Positions 33,965-42,482 of a DNA stretch of 64,000 nucleotides are shown piece by piece. Position numbers and translations under genes: made by a program. The DNA is taken from positions 4,227,501 to 4,291,500 of the forward strand of contig NZ_CP085173.1 in the NCBI RefSeq assembly GCF_020616555.1, written 5' to 3'. Numbering within the stretch: the stretch's first letter is position 1; the number at the start of each line of letters is the position of its first letter. Source of the stretch: Streptomyces longhuiensis. GTDB lineage: Bacteria > Actinomycetota > Actinomycetes > Streptomycetales > Streptomycetaceae. The notes under the pieces were generated by a model that did no database searches, was not told the origin of the DNA, and was given only the letters and a program-made list of their open reading frames with translations.

Positions 33965-34642
33965 TCAGCTCTTCTCGAAACGGAAACCGACGCCGCGCAC
34001 CGTGGCGATGTAGCGGGGATTGGCGGCGTCGTCGCCGAGCTTCTTGCGCAGCCAGGAGATGTGCATGTCGAGAGTCTTCGTCGAGGACCACCAGGTGGTG
34101 TCCCAGACCTCGCGCATCAACTGGTCGCGGGTGACGACGCGGCCGGCGTCGCGCACCAGGACCCGCAGCAGGTCGAACTCCTTGGCGGTGAGCTGGAGTT
34201 CCTCGTCGCCCATCCACGCGCGGTGCGACTCGACGTCGATGCGGACGCCGTGCGTGGCGGGCGGCTGCTGGGGCTCGGCGGCGCCGCGCCGCAGCAGGGC
34301 CCGTACGCGGGCGAGCAGTTCGGCGAGGCGGAACGGCTTGGTGACGTAGTCGTCGGCGCCGGCGTCCAGGCCGACGACGGTGTCCACCTCGTCGGCGCGG
34401 GCGGTCAGGATGAGGATGGGCACCGTGTGCCCCTCGGCGCGCATCCGCCGGGCGACCTCGAGGCCGTCCATGCCGGGCAGCCCCAGGTCGAGTACGACGA
34501 GGTCGATGCTGCCCTGAAGTCCGGCGTCGAGCGCGGTCGGGCCGTCCTCACGCACTTCGACCTCGTAACCCTCCCTGCGCAGGGCACGGGCCAGCGGCTC
34601 CGAGATGGACGCGTCGTCCTCGGCGAGCAGTACACGGGTCAT
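33965..34642 (-). CDS. OmpR-family response regulator
   Basis: The 225-residue regulator has a receiver domain with acidic pocket AEDD (D9, D10), phospho-acceptor D52 in VLDLGLPGMDG, a conserved Lys in YVTKPFRLAELLARV, and a C-terminal winged-helix DNA-binding domain (LTAKEFDLLRVLVRDAGRVVTRDQLMREVW). It is the first gene of a two-gene operon with the histidine kinase and presumably autoregulates. Targets unknown. Confidence 0.95.
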   Translation of the reverse strand: MTRVLLAEDDASISEPLARALRREGYEVEVREDGPTALDAGLQGSIDLVVLDLGLPGMDGLEVARRMRAEGHTVPILILTARADEVDTVVGLDAGADDYVTKPFRLAELLARVRALLRRGAAEPQQPPATHGVRIDVESHRAWMGDEELQLTAKEFDLLRVLVRDAGRVVTRDQLMREVWDTTWWSSTKTLDMHISWLRKKLGDDAANPRYIATVRGVGFRFEKS

Positions 34643-35131
34643 GCAGTGATGGTAGTCCGCGCCGGACCGCGGCCGGGGGGCGATCCACCAGGGCCGTGAC
34701 CTGGCCGGGCCGGCCTGCGGCTGTGGGATGAGATCGTGGGGGATGCCTTCGAATCCGCGCGAACGGTTCCATCAGGACCTGTGATCCATCTCTCAAGTCC
34801 TTCCATATGCCGCACTGTCGTGTCGTATGGTGACTCAACGCCTGATGCACTAAAGAAGGACCTTTGGAGCGCACCGCGCGCCGAAGGTCTCCTTCATGTG
34901 CGAGCTGGTTATCACCAGCATGAAGGAATGACCTGTGGGCCGGACCCCGACGTGATGACGCGTACGGGGTGTGGATCCCGGGACAGCCGTACCTGGCCTC
35001 CGTGAGCATCTTCGTACGCGGTGGCACTCCCCTGTGGGCGTGGGGAGAAGGACGGCAGGTCCCGGTGCCGGCCACCCCCACTGGCCGCGCGGTCACCCAC
35101 GACCCGCGACCCGTACCAGCAAGGATCTTCC
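34643..35131 (+). promoter_or_regulatory. Long structured leader of the peptide transporter gene
   Basis: The 489-base gap between the response regulator and the POT transporter holds no convincing gene. A strong bulged hairpin lies at 34891-34926: CCTTCATG pairs with CATGAAGG and CTGGT with ACCAG, with a TATC loop and a 6-base bulge on one side. An AAGGACCTT palindrome precedes it, and a TATGGT -10-like word is at about 34826. The remaining 200 bases show no dominant feature. A cis-acting RNA element is possible. Confidence 0.4.
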
Positions 35132-36619
35132 ATGGCGACCAGCCTGACGAAGGAATCCACCGGGGCACCCTCCGGCGGCAAGACCTTCTTCGGCCACCCT
35201 CGCGGTCTGGCCACTCTGTTCATGACCGAGATGTGGGAGCGTTTCTCCTACTACGGCATGCGCGCCCTGCTTCCGCTGTACCTGGTGGCCCCCGAGGGGC
35301 TCGGCCTCGACGCGGGCACCGCGATCGCCATCTACTCCGTCTACGTGTCGACGGTGTACCTGCTCGCCATGCCCGGCGGCTGGTTCGGCGACCGCGTGTG
35401 GGGTCCGCGCAAGACGACCGCGATCGCCGGTGCGGTGATCATGCTTGGTCACCTGCTGCTGGCCGTCCCGTCGGACGGCGTCTTCTACGTCGGTCTGCTC
35501 TTCGTGGCCGTCGGCTCGGGTCTGCTGAAGTCCAACATCTCGACGATGGTGGGCCACCTCTACAACGGCCCCGACGACCCGCGTCGTGACGGTGGCTTCA
35601 CCGTCTTCTACATGGGCATCAACCTCGGCGCGTTCGCCGCGCCGCTGGTCATCGGCACCATCGGCCAGAACGTGAACTGGCACATCGGCTTCGCGCTCGC
35701 CGCGGTCGGCATGGCGATCGGCCTCGGCCAGTTCCTGCTGGGCACCCGCCACCTGGCGGAGGAGTCGTCGGTCGTCCCGAAGCCGCTGGACGCCGCCGAG
35801 CGCGCCGCCACGCTGAAGAAGTCGATGATCTGGCTGCTCATCGCGGTCGTCTTCTACGGCATCGTCGTGGGCACCGGCACCTACACCCTGAACTGGGTGA
35901 TGGTCCCGCTCATGCTGATCGGCCTGATCGTCCCGATCATGGTCCTCGGCCGCATCAAGCGCGACAAGGAACTGACCAGCGCCGAGCAGTCGAAGGTCTC
36001 CGGCTACATCTGGTTCTTCGTCGCCGCCGCCGTCTTCTGGATGATCTACGACCAGGGCGGCTCGACCCTGTCGATCTTCGCCGACAGCCACGCCAACACG
36101 AGCGTCTTCGGCTGGGACTTCCCGGTCTCCTGGTTCCAGTCCGTGAACCCGGTGATCATCATGGCGCTGGCCCCGGTCGCCGCCATGATCTGGCTGGCGC
36201 TGGCCCGCAAGGGCAAGGAGCCGAGCACGGTCACCAAGTTCTCGCTGGGTCTGGCCCTCGTCGGTGTCTCCTTCTTCGTCTTCCTGCTGCCGCTGACGGC
36301 CGCGGGCGACGGCAAGGTCAGCCCCTGGTGGCTCGTCCTGATCTACTTCGTCCAGACGGTCGGCGAGCTGACGCTCTCCCCGGTCGGCCTCTCGGTCACC
36401 ACCAAGATGGCCCCGGCGAAGTACGGCTCCCAGATGATGGGTGTCTGGTTCCTCGCGGTGACGGCGGGCGACGCGGTGACGGGTCTGCTCTCCACCTACG
36501 GCGCCGACCTCAACGGCTCGGGCGTCGTGGCCCTGGAGGCCGCACTCGCGGTGATAGCCGGTGGCGCGGTCTTCATGTACCGCAAGAAGGTCAAGGAGCT
36601 CATGGGCGACGTCCGCTAG
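35132..36619 (+). CDS. Proton-dependent oligopeptide transporter (POT/PTR family)
   Basis: The 495-residue major-facilitator protein should import di- and tripeptides with protons. The family motifs are MTEMWERFSYYGMRALLPLYL at the first helix (the ExxER-like proton motif), GGWFGDRVWGPRKT in loop 2-3 and FYMGINLGAF at helix five. About 14 hydrophobic segments are visible. ATG 35132 follows AAGGATCT. A long upstream leader with a hairpin suggests post-transcriptional control. A perfect 16-bp hairpin ends the gene. Confidence 0.93.
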   Translation: MATSLTKESTGAPSGGKTFFGHPRGLATLFMTEMWERFSYYGMRALLPLYLVAPEGLGLDAGTAIAIYSVYVSTVYLLAMPGGWFGDRVWGPRKTTAIAGAVIMLGHLLLAVPSDGVFYVGLLFVAVGSGLLKSNISTMVGHLYNGPDDPRRDGGFTVFYMGINLGAFAAPLVIGTIGQNVNWHIGFALAAVGMAIGLGQFLLGTRHLAEESSVVPKPLDAAERAATLKKSMIWLLIAVVFYGIVVGTGTYTLNWVMVPLMLIGLIVPIMVLGRIKRDKELTSAEQSKVSGYIWFFVAAAVFWMIYDQGGSTLSIFADSHANTSVFGWDFPVSWFQSVNPVIIMALAPVAAMIWLALARKGKEPSTVTKFSLGLALVGVSFFVFLLPLTAAGDGKVSPWWLVLIYFVQTVGELTLSPVGLSVTTKMAPAKYGSQMMGVWFLAVTAGDAVTGLLSTYGADLNGSGVVALEAALAVIAGGAVFMYRKKVKELMGDVR

Positions 36620-36646
36620 TCGCTCCGCTCGGCCAGTAGGCAACGG

Positions 36647-36682
36647 AAGGGCCGCCGCACCGGATTCGGTGCGGCGGCCCTT
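36647..36682. terminator. Strong bidirectional terminator after the POT gene
   Basis: A perfect 16-bp GC-rich stem (36647-36662 with 36667-36682, loop GATT) has AA at the 5' edge and TT at the 3' edge. It lies 27 bases after the transporter stop and 22 bases beyond the stop of the converging surface-protein operon. Confidence 0.9.
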
Positions 36683-36704
36683 CGGCGTTACGGGATGTCC
36701 CCGG

Positions 36705-38033
36705 TCAGCGCAGCCGGGCCCGCCGCTTCGGCAGGAACGTGAAGACCGCTCCGCCCAGCAGGATCACCGTGCCCGCGACGAGGCCGAGGGCGCGCAGGAC
36801 GCCGTCGTTCGAGGAACCCGTCTCCGCGAGGCCGCCGGAGGTGCCCGCGCCGCCGGCCGAACCCGAGCCGCCGGCCGCGCCACCCGGCTGGGCCGCCGTG
36901 TCGATCTCCAGCGAGACCTCGGTCTTCGACGGGGTGCACGTCGTCGTCGTGCCGAGGGCCTTCACCGTGAGGACGCCGGGTGACAGGGTCGACTTGCCGT
37001 CGGCGCCCGGCTTGTAGGTGCCCGTCAGGTCGGGGATGTTGATGGGCTGACCCGACTTGATGGGCTCCGCGTTCGTCGGGCCCTCCACATGGACGGTGCC
37101 CTTGTCGGCGCCGCCCAGCTTCACCTCCATCGACGGCTTGACCGAGTCCTTCGGGATGTCGGCCGGGCTGTCCATGACGGACTTCTTGAACTGGACCGTG
37201 AGGCCGTAGTTCCCGCCGTCCTTCTTCGCGTTGATCTGCACCGGCGACGTGGCGTTCTTGTCGCCGATGGGCGTCTTGCACTGGTACGGGATCTGGACTT
37301 CCTTGCCGGTGAAGTCACTCTTCCCGCCGCCGCTGCCGCTGGTGTCACCGCCACTGGAGCTGGATGATCCGCCCGTGGGAGTGGCACTGGCGCCGCCCGT
37401 CGGCAGACCCGTGGGGAGCCCGGTCGGAAGCCCCGTGGGCAGACCCGTCGGAAGGCCGGTGGGCAGCCCGCCCGTGGTGGCGCCGCCCGCGTCGGTGACC
37501 TTGATGGTCGCGCCGGGCTTCACGGCCTCCTTGGGCGAGCACTTGGTGTCCGTCGAGATCGGCTTGCTGACGTTGATGTTGTACTTGTCAGGCGTCAGCG
37601 TCACCTCGCCGGGCGCCGTCAGCTTGATCTTGCCCTTCATGTCGGAGAGCACCATCGGGCTGTTCTTCTTGATGGGCGGGTTGGAGCGCTCGCCCTCCAC
37701 CGCCAGGTCCGCGGTCTGCGCGCCGCCCACCTTCACCGTGCCGGTCGGCTTGACCGTGTCCTTGTCGAGGTCGAGGACGTCGGGGTTGCTCGAGGCGGCC
37801 TGGGTCGTCTTCCAGACGACCTCCACCTCGTCCCCCACCTTCGCCTCGGCGGGCGCCGTGATCTCCACCTTGGTCGTGCCCTCCACGGGGGGCAGGCCGG
37901 AGATCGAGGGCGGGATGCACTCGGTCTTGTACGCGACTTCGGCGGCCTGTGCCGGTGCGGCGGCGAGCAGGAGGCCCGCACCGCCCAGCATCAGGGCGAC
38001 GCCGGCCGCGCTCACTCTCCGTTGGGTGCTCAC
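36705..38033 (-). CDS. Sortase-anchored surface protein with LAETG signal
   Basis: The 442-residue secreted protein has a signal peptide (AGVALMLGGAGLLLAAAPAQA), two related extracellular domains and a linker of seven GLPT-type repeats (about 195-225). It ends in LAETG, a hydrophobic helix and a KRRARLR tail, the layout of a sortase substrate. LAXTG is the signal used by class E sortases in Streptomyces. Its second domain (about 255-385) is a paralogue of the small LPQTG protein upstream (shared YQCKTPIG and ALGTTTTCTP segments). The start is GTG 38033, overlapping the preceding gene by 4 bp. Ligand unknown. Confidence 0.85.
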   Translation of the reverse strand: MSTQRRVSAAGVALMLGGAGLLLAAAPAQAAEVAYKTECIPPSISGLPPVEGTTKVEITAPAEAKVGDEVEVVWKTTQAASSNPDVLDLDKDTVKPTGTVKVGGAQTADLAVEGERSNPPIKKNSPMVLSDMKGKIKLTAPGEVTLTPDKYNINVSKPISTDTKCSPKEAVKPGATIKVTDAGGATTGGLPTGLPTGLPTGLPTGLPTGLPTGGASATPTGGSSSSSGGDTSGSGGGKSDFTGKEVQIPYQCKTPIGDKNATSPVQINAKKDGGNYGLTVQFKKSVMDSPADIPKDSVKPSMEVKLGGADKGTVHVEGPTNAEPIKSGQPINIPDLTGTYKPGADGKSTLSPGVLTVKALGTTTTCTPSKTEVSLEIDTAAQPGGAAGGSGSAGGAGTSGGLAETGSSNDGVLRALGLVAGTVILLGGAVFTFLPKRRARLR

Positions 38034-39160
38034 GTGTTTCCCTTCGTTGTCGGGCTGTTGTCTGACGGTGCGGAGAGCTGACCGGCCGGTGCGCCCGGAT
38101 CGGTGTCCGGGGTGAACCAGGGCAGGGCCGTAGTGGTGTGGGTGCCGGTTCCCGTACTGTCGCGCGGCGGACCCGCGGCGCGGCGGGAGGACTCGGGCAG
38201 GCGCAGCTTCGGTACGCGCGCGGCCAGTTCGGGAAAGTGCAGCGCGCCCCGGTGACGTCCCGCGCCGCCGGACCGCCGAGGGCGTACGCGGTCGACGGCG
38301 GCCATCCCGATCCGGAACACGGCGGCCGGTACGACGACGCAGAGCAGGATCCAGAAGAGCGTCACGCCCCAGGGGCGGCCCACGCCCCACGGCTGCTCGG
38401 CGAGGACCTTGCCGCCGAACTTGAGGGAGACCAGGTAGTTGCCGTGCGCCCCCGAGGTCAGCTCGACGGGCAGCTTGATCTGCGCCTTCCTGCCGGGGGC
38501 GATCGTGCCGCGCCACTGCTGGTCCTCCCACTGCGGGGCGAACACGCCGTGGGAGGTGCCGACCTGGAAGACCGGGTCCTTGAGGGGGGCCGAGCCGACG
38601 TTGCCGACGGTGAAGACGAAGGTGCGCGACGCCGGGGCGCCGAACCAGGTCAGGACACCGCTCGAACCGTCGAGCCGGGTGTCGGTCAGGACGGACAGCT
38701 TGCCGCCGCCCGACTGCGCGGGGAGCGCCTCGACCGGATGGCCCGCGACCTTGAGCACCGCGTCCGCCTGCGCCTTGTCGCCGGTGACGGTCGCCACGTG
38801 GACCACGCACGGGCAGGGCACGGGCGGCTCGGCGACGGGGAGCTTCTTGCCGAAGGTGCCCTTGTCCCCGGTGGTGACGGCGCGGCCGTCGGCGTTGGCG
38901 CAGGAGTTCGTACCGCCGACGACTCCCCTGCCGGGCTCGGACTGGCCGCAGATCAGCATCATGAGCAGCGTCTTGGGATGCCAGCCCGAGCCGCTGACGG
39001 TGATCGAACCGCCCGTGCCCGCCTGCGACTTGGAGAGGGTGACGGCCGGCCCATCGGCGGCGGAGGCGTCCTGCAGCGGCAGGGCGGCGAGGCCGAGCGC
39101 GGTGACGAGGACGAGCGCTGCCGCCCACAGCCGGGGCCCGCAGCGGTGGCGGCGGTTCAT
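38030..39160 (-). CDS. Secreted membrane-anchored protein of the surface operon, function unknown
   Basis: The 376-residue protein has a signal peptide (LWAAALVLVTALGLAALPLQ), an extracellular region of about 235 residues, one membrane helix (WGVTLFWILLCVVVPAAVF, about 270-290) and a basic Pro/Ser-rich cytoplasmic tail. The ectodomain includes a Cys-rich part (ICGQ, NSCAN, PCPC). Similar streptomycete proteins are found with LPXTG and DUF916 proteins in this order, but I cannot name a function. It overlaps both neighbours by 4 bp, so all are made in step. Confidence 0.75.
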   Translation of the reverse strand: MNRRHRCGPRLWAAALVLVTALGLAALPLQDASAADGPAVTLSKSQAGTGGSITVSGSGWHPKTLLMMLICGQSEPGRGVVGGTNSCANADGRAVTTGDKGTFGKKLPVAEPPVPCPCVVHVATVTGDKAQADAVLKVAGHPVEALPAQSGGGKLSVLTDTRLDGSSGVLTWFGAPASRTFVFTVGNVGSAPLKDPVFQVGTSHGVFAPQWEDQQWRGTIAPGRKAQIKLPVELTSGAHGNYLVSLKFGGKVLAEQPWGVGRPWGVTLFWILLCVVVPAAVFRIGMAAVDRVRPRRSGGAGRHRGALHFPELAARVPKLRLPESSRRAAGPPRDSTGTGTHTTTALPWFTPDTDPGAPAGQLSAPSDNSPTTKGNT

Positions 39161-40167
39161 GACCAACTCCCTTGGATCTCTTGGCTCCCGAGGTTCCCGC
39201 TGTTCTCGCCGTACTCGCTGTTCTCGCTGTTCTCGCCGTACTCGCCGTGCTCGCTGCCGGCGTCGTTCCCGCCGTTCGCACGCCGCCGTCGGCGTACGAA
39301 CCAGAAGGCCGCGCCCGCGGCGGCCAGGATCACGGCGCACGTTCCGGCGACCGCCGCCCACGGCACGAACCGCTTCGTCGCCGTCGCCTCGTCGTGCGCG
39401 CCGCCCCCGGCCGTGACCGTGAGCCGCACCCGGACCGAGTCGAGGGAGGGGGCGTTCTTCCAGGGCTCGCTGAGGGTGACGCGGCGGCCCGGCAGCAGCT
39501 CCACCGGCAGCGTGCGCGGGCGCCGGTCGAGCGCCCGGCCGAGTACGCCGTCGGCGCGCACGGCGAGCCTCGGGGTCAGGACGGTGTTGCCGCGGTTGAC
39601 GAGGTCGTACGAGATCCGGCCGCCAGTGACACGGACCCGCTCGACGGTGAGCGCCGAGAGGGTGGGGCCGCTGACCCGCAGATGGACACTGACCCCGGAG
39701 TCCCGCCCGTTCGCGCTCGCCACCACGGCGCCCGGGTGGTCGCCGGGTGTGGCGTCGGCCGGGACGGTGACGGTGAAGGGCACCTCGGCGCGGGTGCGCG
39801 CCGGGATCTTCACCTCGCGCCGGGCGAAGGTGATCCACGCGCCCGTGTCGGTCGACCTCTTGCGCAGGGAGAGGGCGCCGGTGCCGGTGTTGTCGGCGTC
39901 GGCGCCACGCAGCCGTACGGTCAGGGGGCGGCCGCCGGGGTTGGTGACGGCCACCTTGTCCTGGAGCACCGTGCCGGGCACCCCCTCCGCGTAGAAGTAG
40001 GGGCGCCCGTCCTGCGCGGGCCTGGTACCGCCGCCGGCCGACGGCGAGACGGACCAGGCGGGCGCCGTGCCGGCCGCGGCCGCCGGGCCCCCCGCCCCCG
40101 CGGTCAGCAGGACGGCGGCCCCGCACAGCGCGCGCAGGCGGGCGCGGGCCCGGTGACTGGACGGCAT
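39157..40167 (-). CDS. DUF916 / WxL peptidoglycan-binding-like membrane protein
   Basis: The 336-residue protein has a signal peptide, an Ig-like ectodomain resembling the DUF916 (WxL protein peptidoglycan-binding) family (SVSPSAGG, TVTNPGGRPLTVRLR and VPFTVTVPADATPGDHPGAVV segments), one membrane helix at about 270-290, a basic stop RRRRR, and a short cytoplasmic tail of NSEYGE-like repeats. It probably sits in the membrane and contacts peptidoglycan. It is in an operon with two sorted proteins and the preceding unknown protein. The tail repeats are encoded by 39180-39260. Confidence 0.75.
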   Translation of the reverse strand: MPSSHRARARLRALCGAAVLLTAGAGGPAAAAGTAPAWSVSPSAGGGTRPAQDGRPYFYAEGVPGTVLQDKVAVTNPGGRPLTVRLRGADADNTGTGALSLRKRSTDTGAWITFARREVKIPARTRAEVPFTVTVPADATPGDHPGAVVASANGRDSGVSVHLRVSGPTLSALTVERVRVTGGRISYDLVNRGNTVLTPRLAVRADGVLGRALDRRPRTLPVELLPGRRVTLSEPWKNAPSLDSVRVRLTVTAGGGAHDEATATKRFVPWAAVAGTCAVILAAAGAAFWFVRRRRRANGGNDAGSEHGEYGENSENSEYGENSGNLGSQEIQGSWS

Positions 40168-40219
40168 CGGCGGCTCCAGGTCGTCGCGTACGGATGTCGG
40201 ACGGGCACGGCCGCCGGGG

Positions 40220-40921
40220 TCAGCGCGCCGCCTGATTGCGTCGCGTCAGCCACAGCACGCCCGCGGCGCCCGCGAGCAGCACCGTGCCGCCGAGGGTGCC
40301 GAGCGCGATCGCGGAGTCCTCGGGTCCCGTCTGCGGCAGTTCGCCACCGGACGGGGTGCTCTGCGAGCCGCCCGAGGATCCGCCCGAAGTGCCGCCGCCC
40401 CCGGCCGACTTGACGTCCAGGGTCAGTGACGGCTTCGGGCTGTTCGCGGGTGTGCACGTGGTCGTGGTGCCGAGCGCCTTGATGGTGAGGACACCCGCCG
40501 TGAAGGTGACCTTGCCGCTCTTCGCCGGGGTGTAGGTGCCCGACAGGTCACTGATCTTGATGGGGGTGTTGGCGGGGACCGCCTCCGCGTTCGCCGGCCC
40601 GGACACCGGCAGGGAGCCGGTCTCGGCGCCGCCCAGTTTGATGACGGCGCTGGGCTTCATGGCGCCCTTGCCGAGCTCGACCGGGCTGGACGAGACGCCC
40701 TTCTGGAAGGACATGGTGATCTTGTAGCCGCTGCCGCTCTTCACGCCCTTGATGTCGATCGGGGAGACCGCTCCCTTGTTCCCGATCGGCGTCTTGCACT
40801 GGTAGTTGACGTCCTGCACATCGGCCTGGGCTGCGGGGGCGGCCATCAGCACCCCGGAGCCGGCCAGGGCCGCGGCCAGCGCGAGCGCTGCCGTTCGCTT
40901 CTGGTACGTCCGGTACGACAC
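40220..40921 (-). CDS. Small sortase-anchored surface protein with LPQTG signal
   Basis: The 233-residue secreted protein has a signal peptide ending AAPAAQA, one domain of about 135 residues (YQCKTPIGNKGAVSPIDI to ALGTTTTCTP), a Gly/Ser-rich linker, LPQTG, a hydrophobic helix and a TRRNQAAR tail. Two cysteines (first in YQC, second in TCTP) may form a disulfide across the domain. It is a single-domain paralogue of the last protein of the same operon. GTG 40921 is served by AGGGG eight bases upstream. It is the first gene of the operon. Confidence 0.85.
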   Translation of the reverse strand: MSYRTYQKRTAALALAAALAGSGVLMAAPAAQADVQDVNYQCKTPIGNKGAVSPIDIKGVKSGSGYKITMSFQKGVSSSPVELGKGAMKPSAVIKLGGAETGSLPVSGPANAEAVPANTPIKISDLSGTYTPAKSGKVTFTAGVLTIKALGTTTTCTPANSPKPSLTLDVKSAGGGGTSGGSSGGSQSTPSGGELPQTGPEDSAIALGTLGGTVLLAGAAGVLWLTRRNQAAR

Positions 40922-41035
40922 CTCGAGTTCCCCTCATGCCGGGAGTTCCTGAGTTGCACGCGCCAAGTTACTGACGGCACATCAGATTGGGCGCTCAAGG
41001 TACGCCGGGGACCTTGTCGAGGGAAGACATAAGTG

Positions 41036-41063
41036 CGCGCCGGATCCCATGGGATCCGGCGCG
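41036..41063 (-). terminator. 28-bp perfect palindrome after the anti-sigma gene
   Basis: Positions 41036-41063 form a perfect inverted repeat centred on CCATGG within GGATCCCATGGGATCC. It lies 53 bases after the anti-sigma kinase stop and 115 bases upstream of the surface operon. Terminator of the minus-strand anti-sigma gene is the likeliest role. Confidence 0.65.
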
Positions 41064-41115
41064 TGCGAAGAGATGTGCGAACCCGGGGTAACCCCAGTCC
41101 CCCCAAGGGCTGCCG

Positions 41116-41637
41116 TCAGGCGGGCGCCCCGACTTCGGCCCACACGGTCTTGCCGGGGACACCCGCGGTCCTGACGACCCCCCAGTCCACGCACAGGCGC
41201 TGCACGATGAACATTCCGTGCCCTCCGGGGCGGCCGGCGCGGTGCGGGGTCCGGGGCGCGGGCTGTCCGGCCCCCCGGTCGGAGACCTCGATGCGCAGCA
41301 CCTTGCTGTCGCAGGAGATACGCAGCTCCTCGGGGCCCTCGGCGTGCAGGCAGGCGTTGGTGACCAGCTCGGAGACGACGAGCAGGACGTCCTCGGCGGC
41401 GGCCCGCCGGTCGGCGGTGTCCGCCGGCATCCAGCCCCACGCGTGCAGCGCCTCGCGGGTGAAGTCGCGGGCCAGGGGAACGATGCCGGCTGCCCCGACG
41501 AGGTTCAGCCTGCGGCTCTGGTGCCCGGCTGCCCGCCCGACGTCGACGGGGGGCAGACCTGGCGTGCCACCGGTTTCGCCGGCGGCTTCCGGCTCCGGGC
41601 CGCGGTCGCCCGGCGAGTAAGGCCGGGTGGTGCTCAT
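41116..41637 (-). CDS. Anti-sigma factor, RsbW-like serine kinase (HATPase_c_2)
   Basis: The 173-residue protein has a GHKL ATP-binding domain. Its N-box is LLVVSELVTNACLHAEGP, followed by VSDRGAGQPAPR (G1 region) and GGHGMFIVQRLCVDWGV (G2 region). Such proteins bind a SigB/F-type sigma factor and phosphorylate a STAS antagonist. ATG 41637 is taken because AGGTGA lies seven bases ahead; GTG 41643 is possible. It stands downstream of a STAS gene and near a sigma gene, a partner-switch set. From memory the arrangement resembles the S. coelicolor sigI region with its anti-sigma ArsI. Confidence 0.85.
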   Translation of the reverse strand: MSTTRPYSPGDRGPEPEAAGETGGTPGLPPVDVGRAAGHQSRRLNLVGAAGIVPLARDFTREALHAWGWMPADTADRRAAAEDVLLVVSELVTNACLHAEGPEELRISCDSKVLRIEVSDRGAGQPAPRTPHRAGRPGGHGMFIVQRLCVDWGVVRTAGVPGKTVWAEVGAPA

Positions 41638-41851
41638 CAGCACTTCACCTCACCGAGACTCTTGACGTGTGATGTGTGGAAAAGATCCGCCGTGGCGGCT
41701 TGGCCCGACGTGGGACCCAGCATGTCTCCTGCCCGACCGATCCGTGAGAACACCCACTTGTTCGGCATGGCTGATGTGACGCTGGTAACGCCTCGATCAC
41801 GTAGAGACAACTGACGCGTAACTTCCGTGCTTCACCTGCGTACGCGTCCTG

Positions 41852-42220
41852 TCAGTCGTCGAGAGCCGCGGCCAGCGACTCGTGAACGGTGAAGACGGCC
41901 TCCGCGCCGGTGATCTCGAAGACCCGGGCCACCACCGGCAGCATCCCGGCCAGATGGACTCCGCCACCGGCGGCCTCCGCCTTGAGCCGGGCACCCAGCA
42001 GCACGTTGAGTCCGGTCGAATCACAGAACTCGAGCCGTGAGCAGTCGATCACCAGCCGTGAAAACCCGGCGGTGAGACAGCTCTCCAGCGGTTCTCGCAA
42101 TAGATCGGCGGTGTGGTGATCCAGCTCACCCACCGGAGTCACGACGGCGCTGGCGCCCTCTTCCCGCACTTCGACCAGAAGCCGGCCCCGATGCGCGCTG
42201 CCGACTGTCCCGCGGTCCAT
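41852..42220 (-). CDS. Anti-sigma factor antagonist (STAS domain)
   Basis: The 122-residue STAS protein has the phospho-acceptor Ser in LEFCDSTGLNVLLGARLKAEA. Unphosphorylated antagonists bind the RsbW-like kinase and free the sigma factor. The start is ATG 42220, with a purine-rich AGAGAGA upstream; an earlier in-frame TTG at 42265 would add 15 residues. It lies between the anti-sigma gene and the divergent sigma gene. Confidence 0.88.
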   Translation of the reverse strand: MDRGTVGSAHRGRLLVEVREEGASAVVTPVGELDHHTADLLREPLESCLTAGFSRLVIDCSRLEFCDSTGLNVLLGARLKAEAAGGGVHLAGMLPVVARVFEITGAEAVFTVHESLAAALDD

Positions 42221-42482
42221 GACGTCTCTCTCTTCCGAGTCTGCTCGACCGTCGTGGCTGTTCAATGACGCCCTCGAACACTACGCCTTCAGTATGCCCT
42301 CCGGTACCCGAACAACCCCTAGGAATCGGACATTTACGCACAGAACGCACTTGCGGCCGGAGCGTAAAAGCGGGTAGGCCTAGTAAGGACAGCTATCGAC
42401 CACGGCCGGCTTTGGAGGCGCCGCACACCGCAGTGCACGTATTGGCATCGGCAGCCATATGCCGAGAACGATGGAGGACATC

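Noticed and set aside
36705..39281. A single 858-residue fused surface protein
   Set aside because: The frame is open by chance upstream; a signal peptide, a ribosome-binding site and a 4-bp overlap place the start at 38033.
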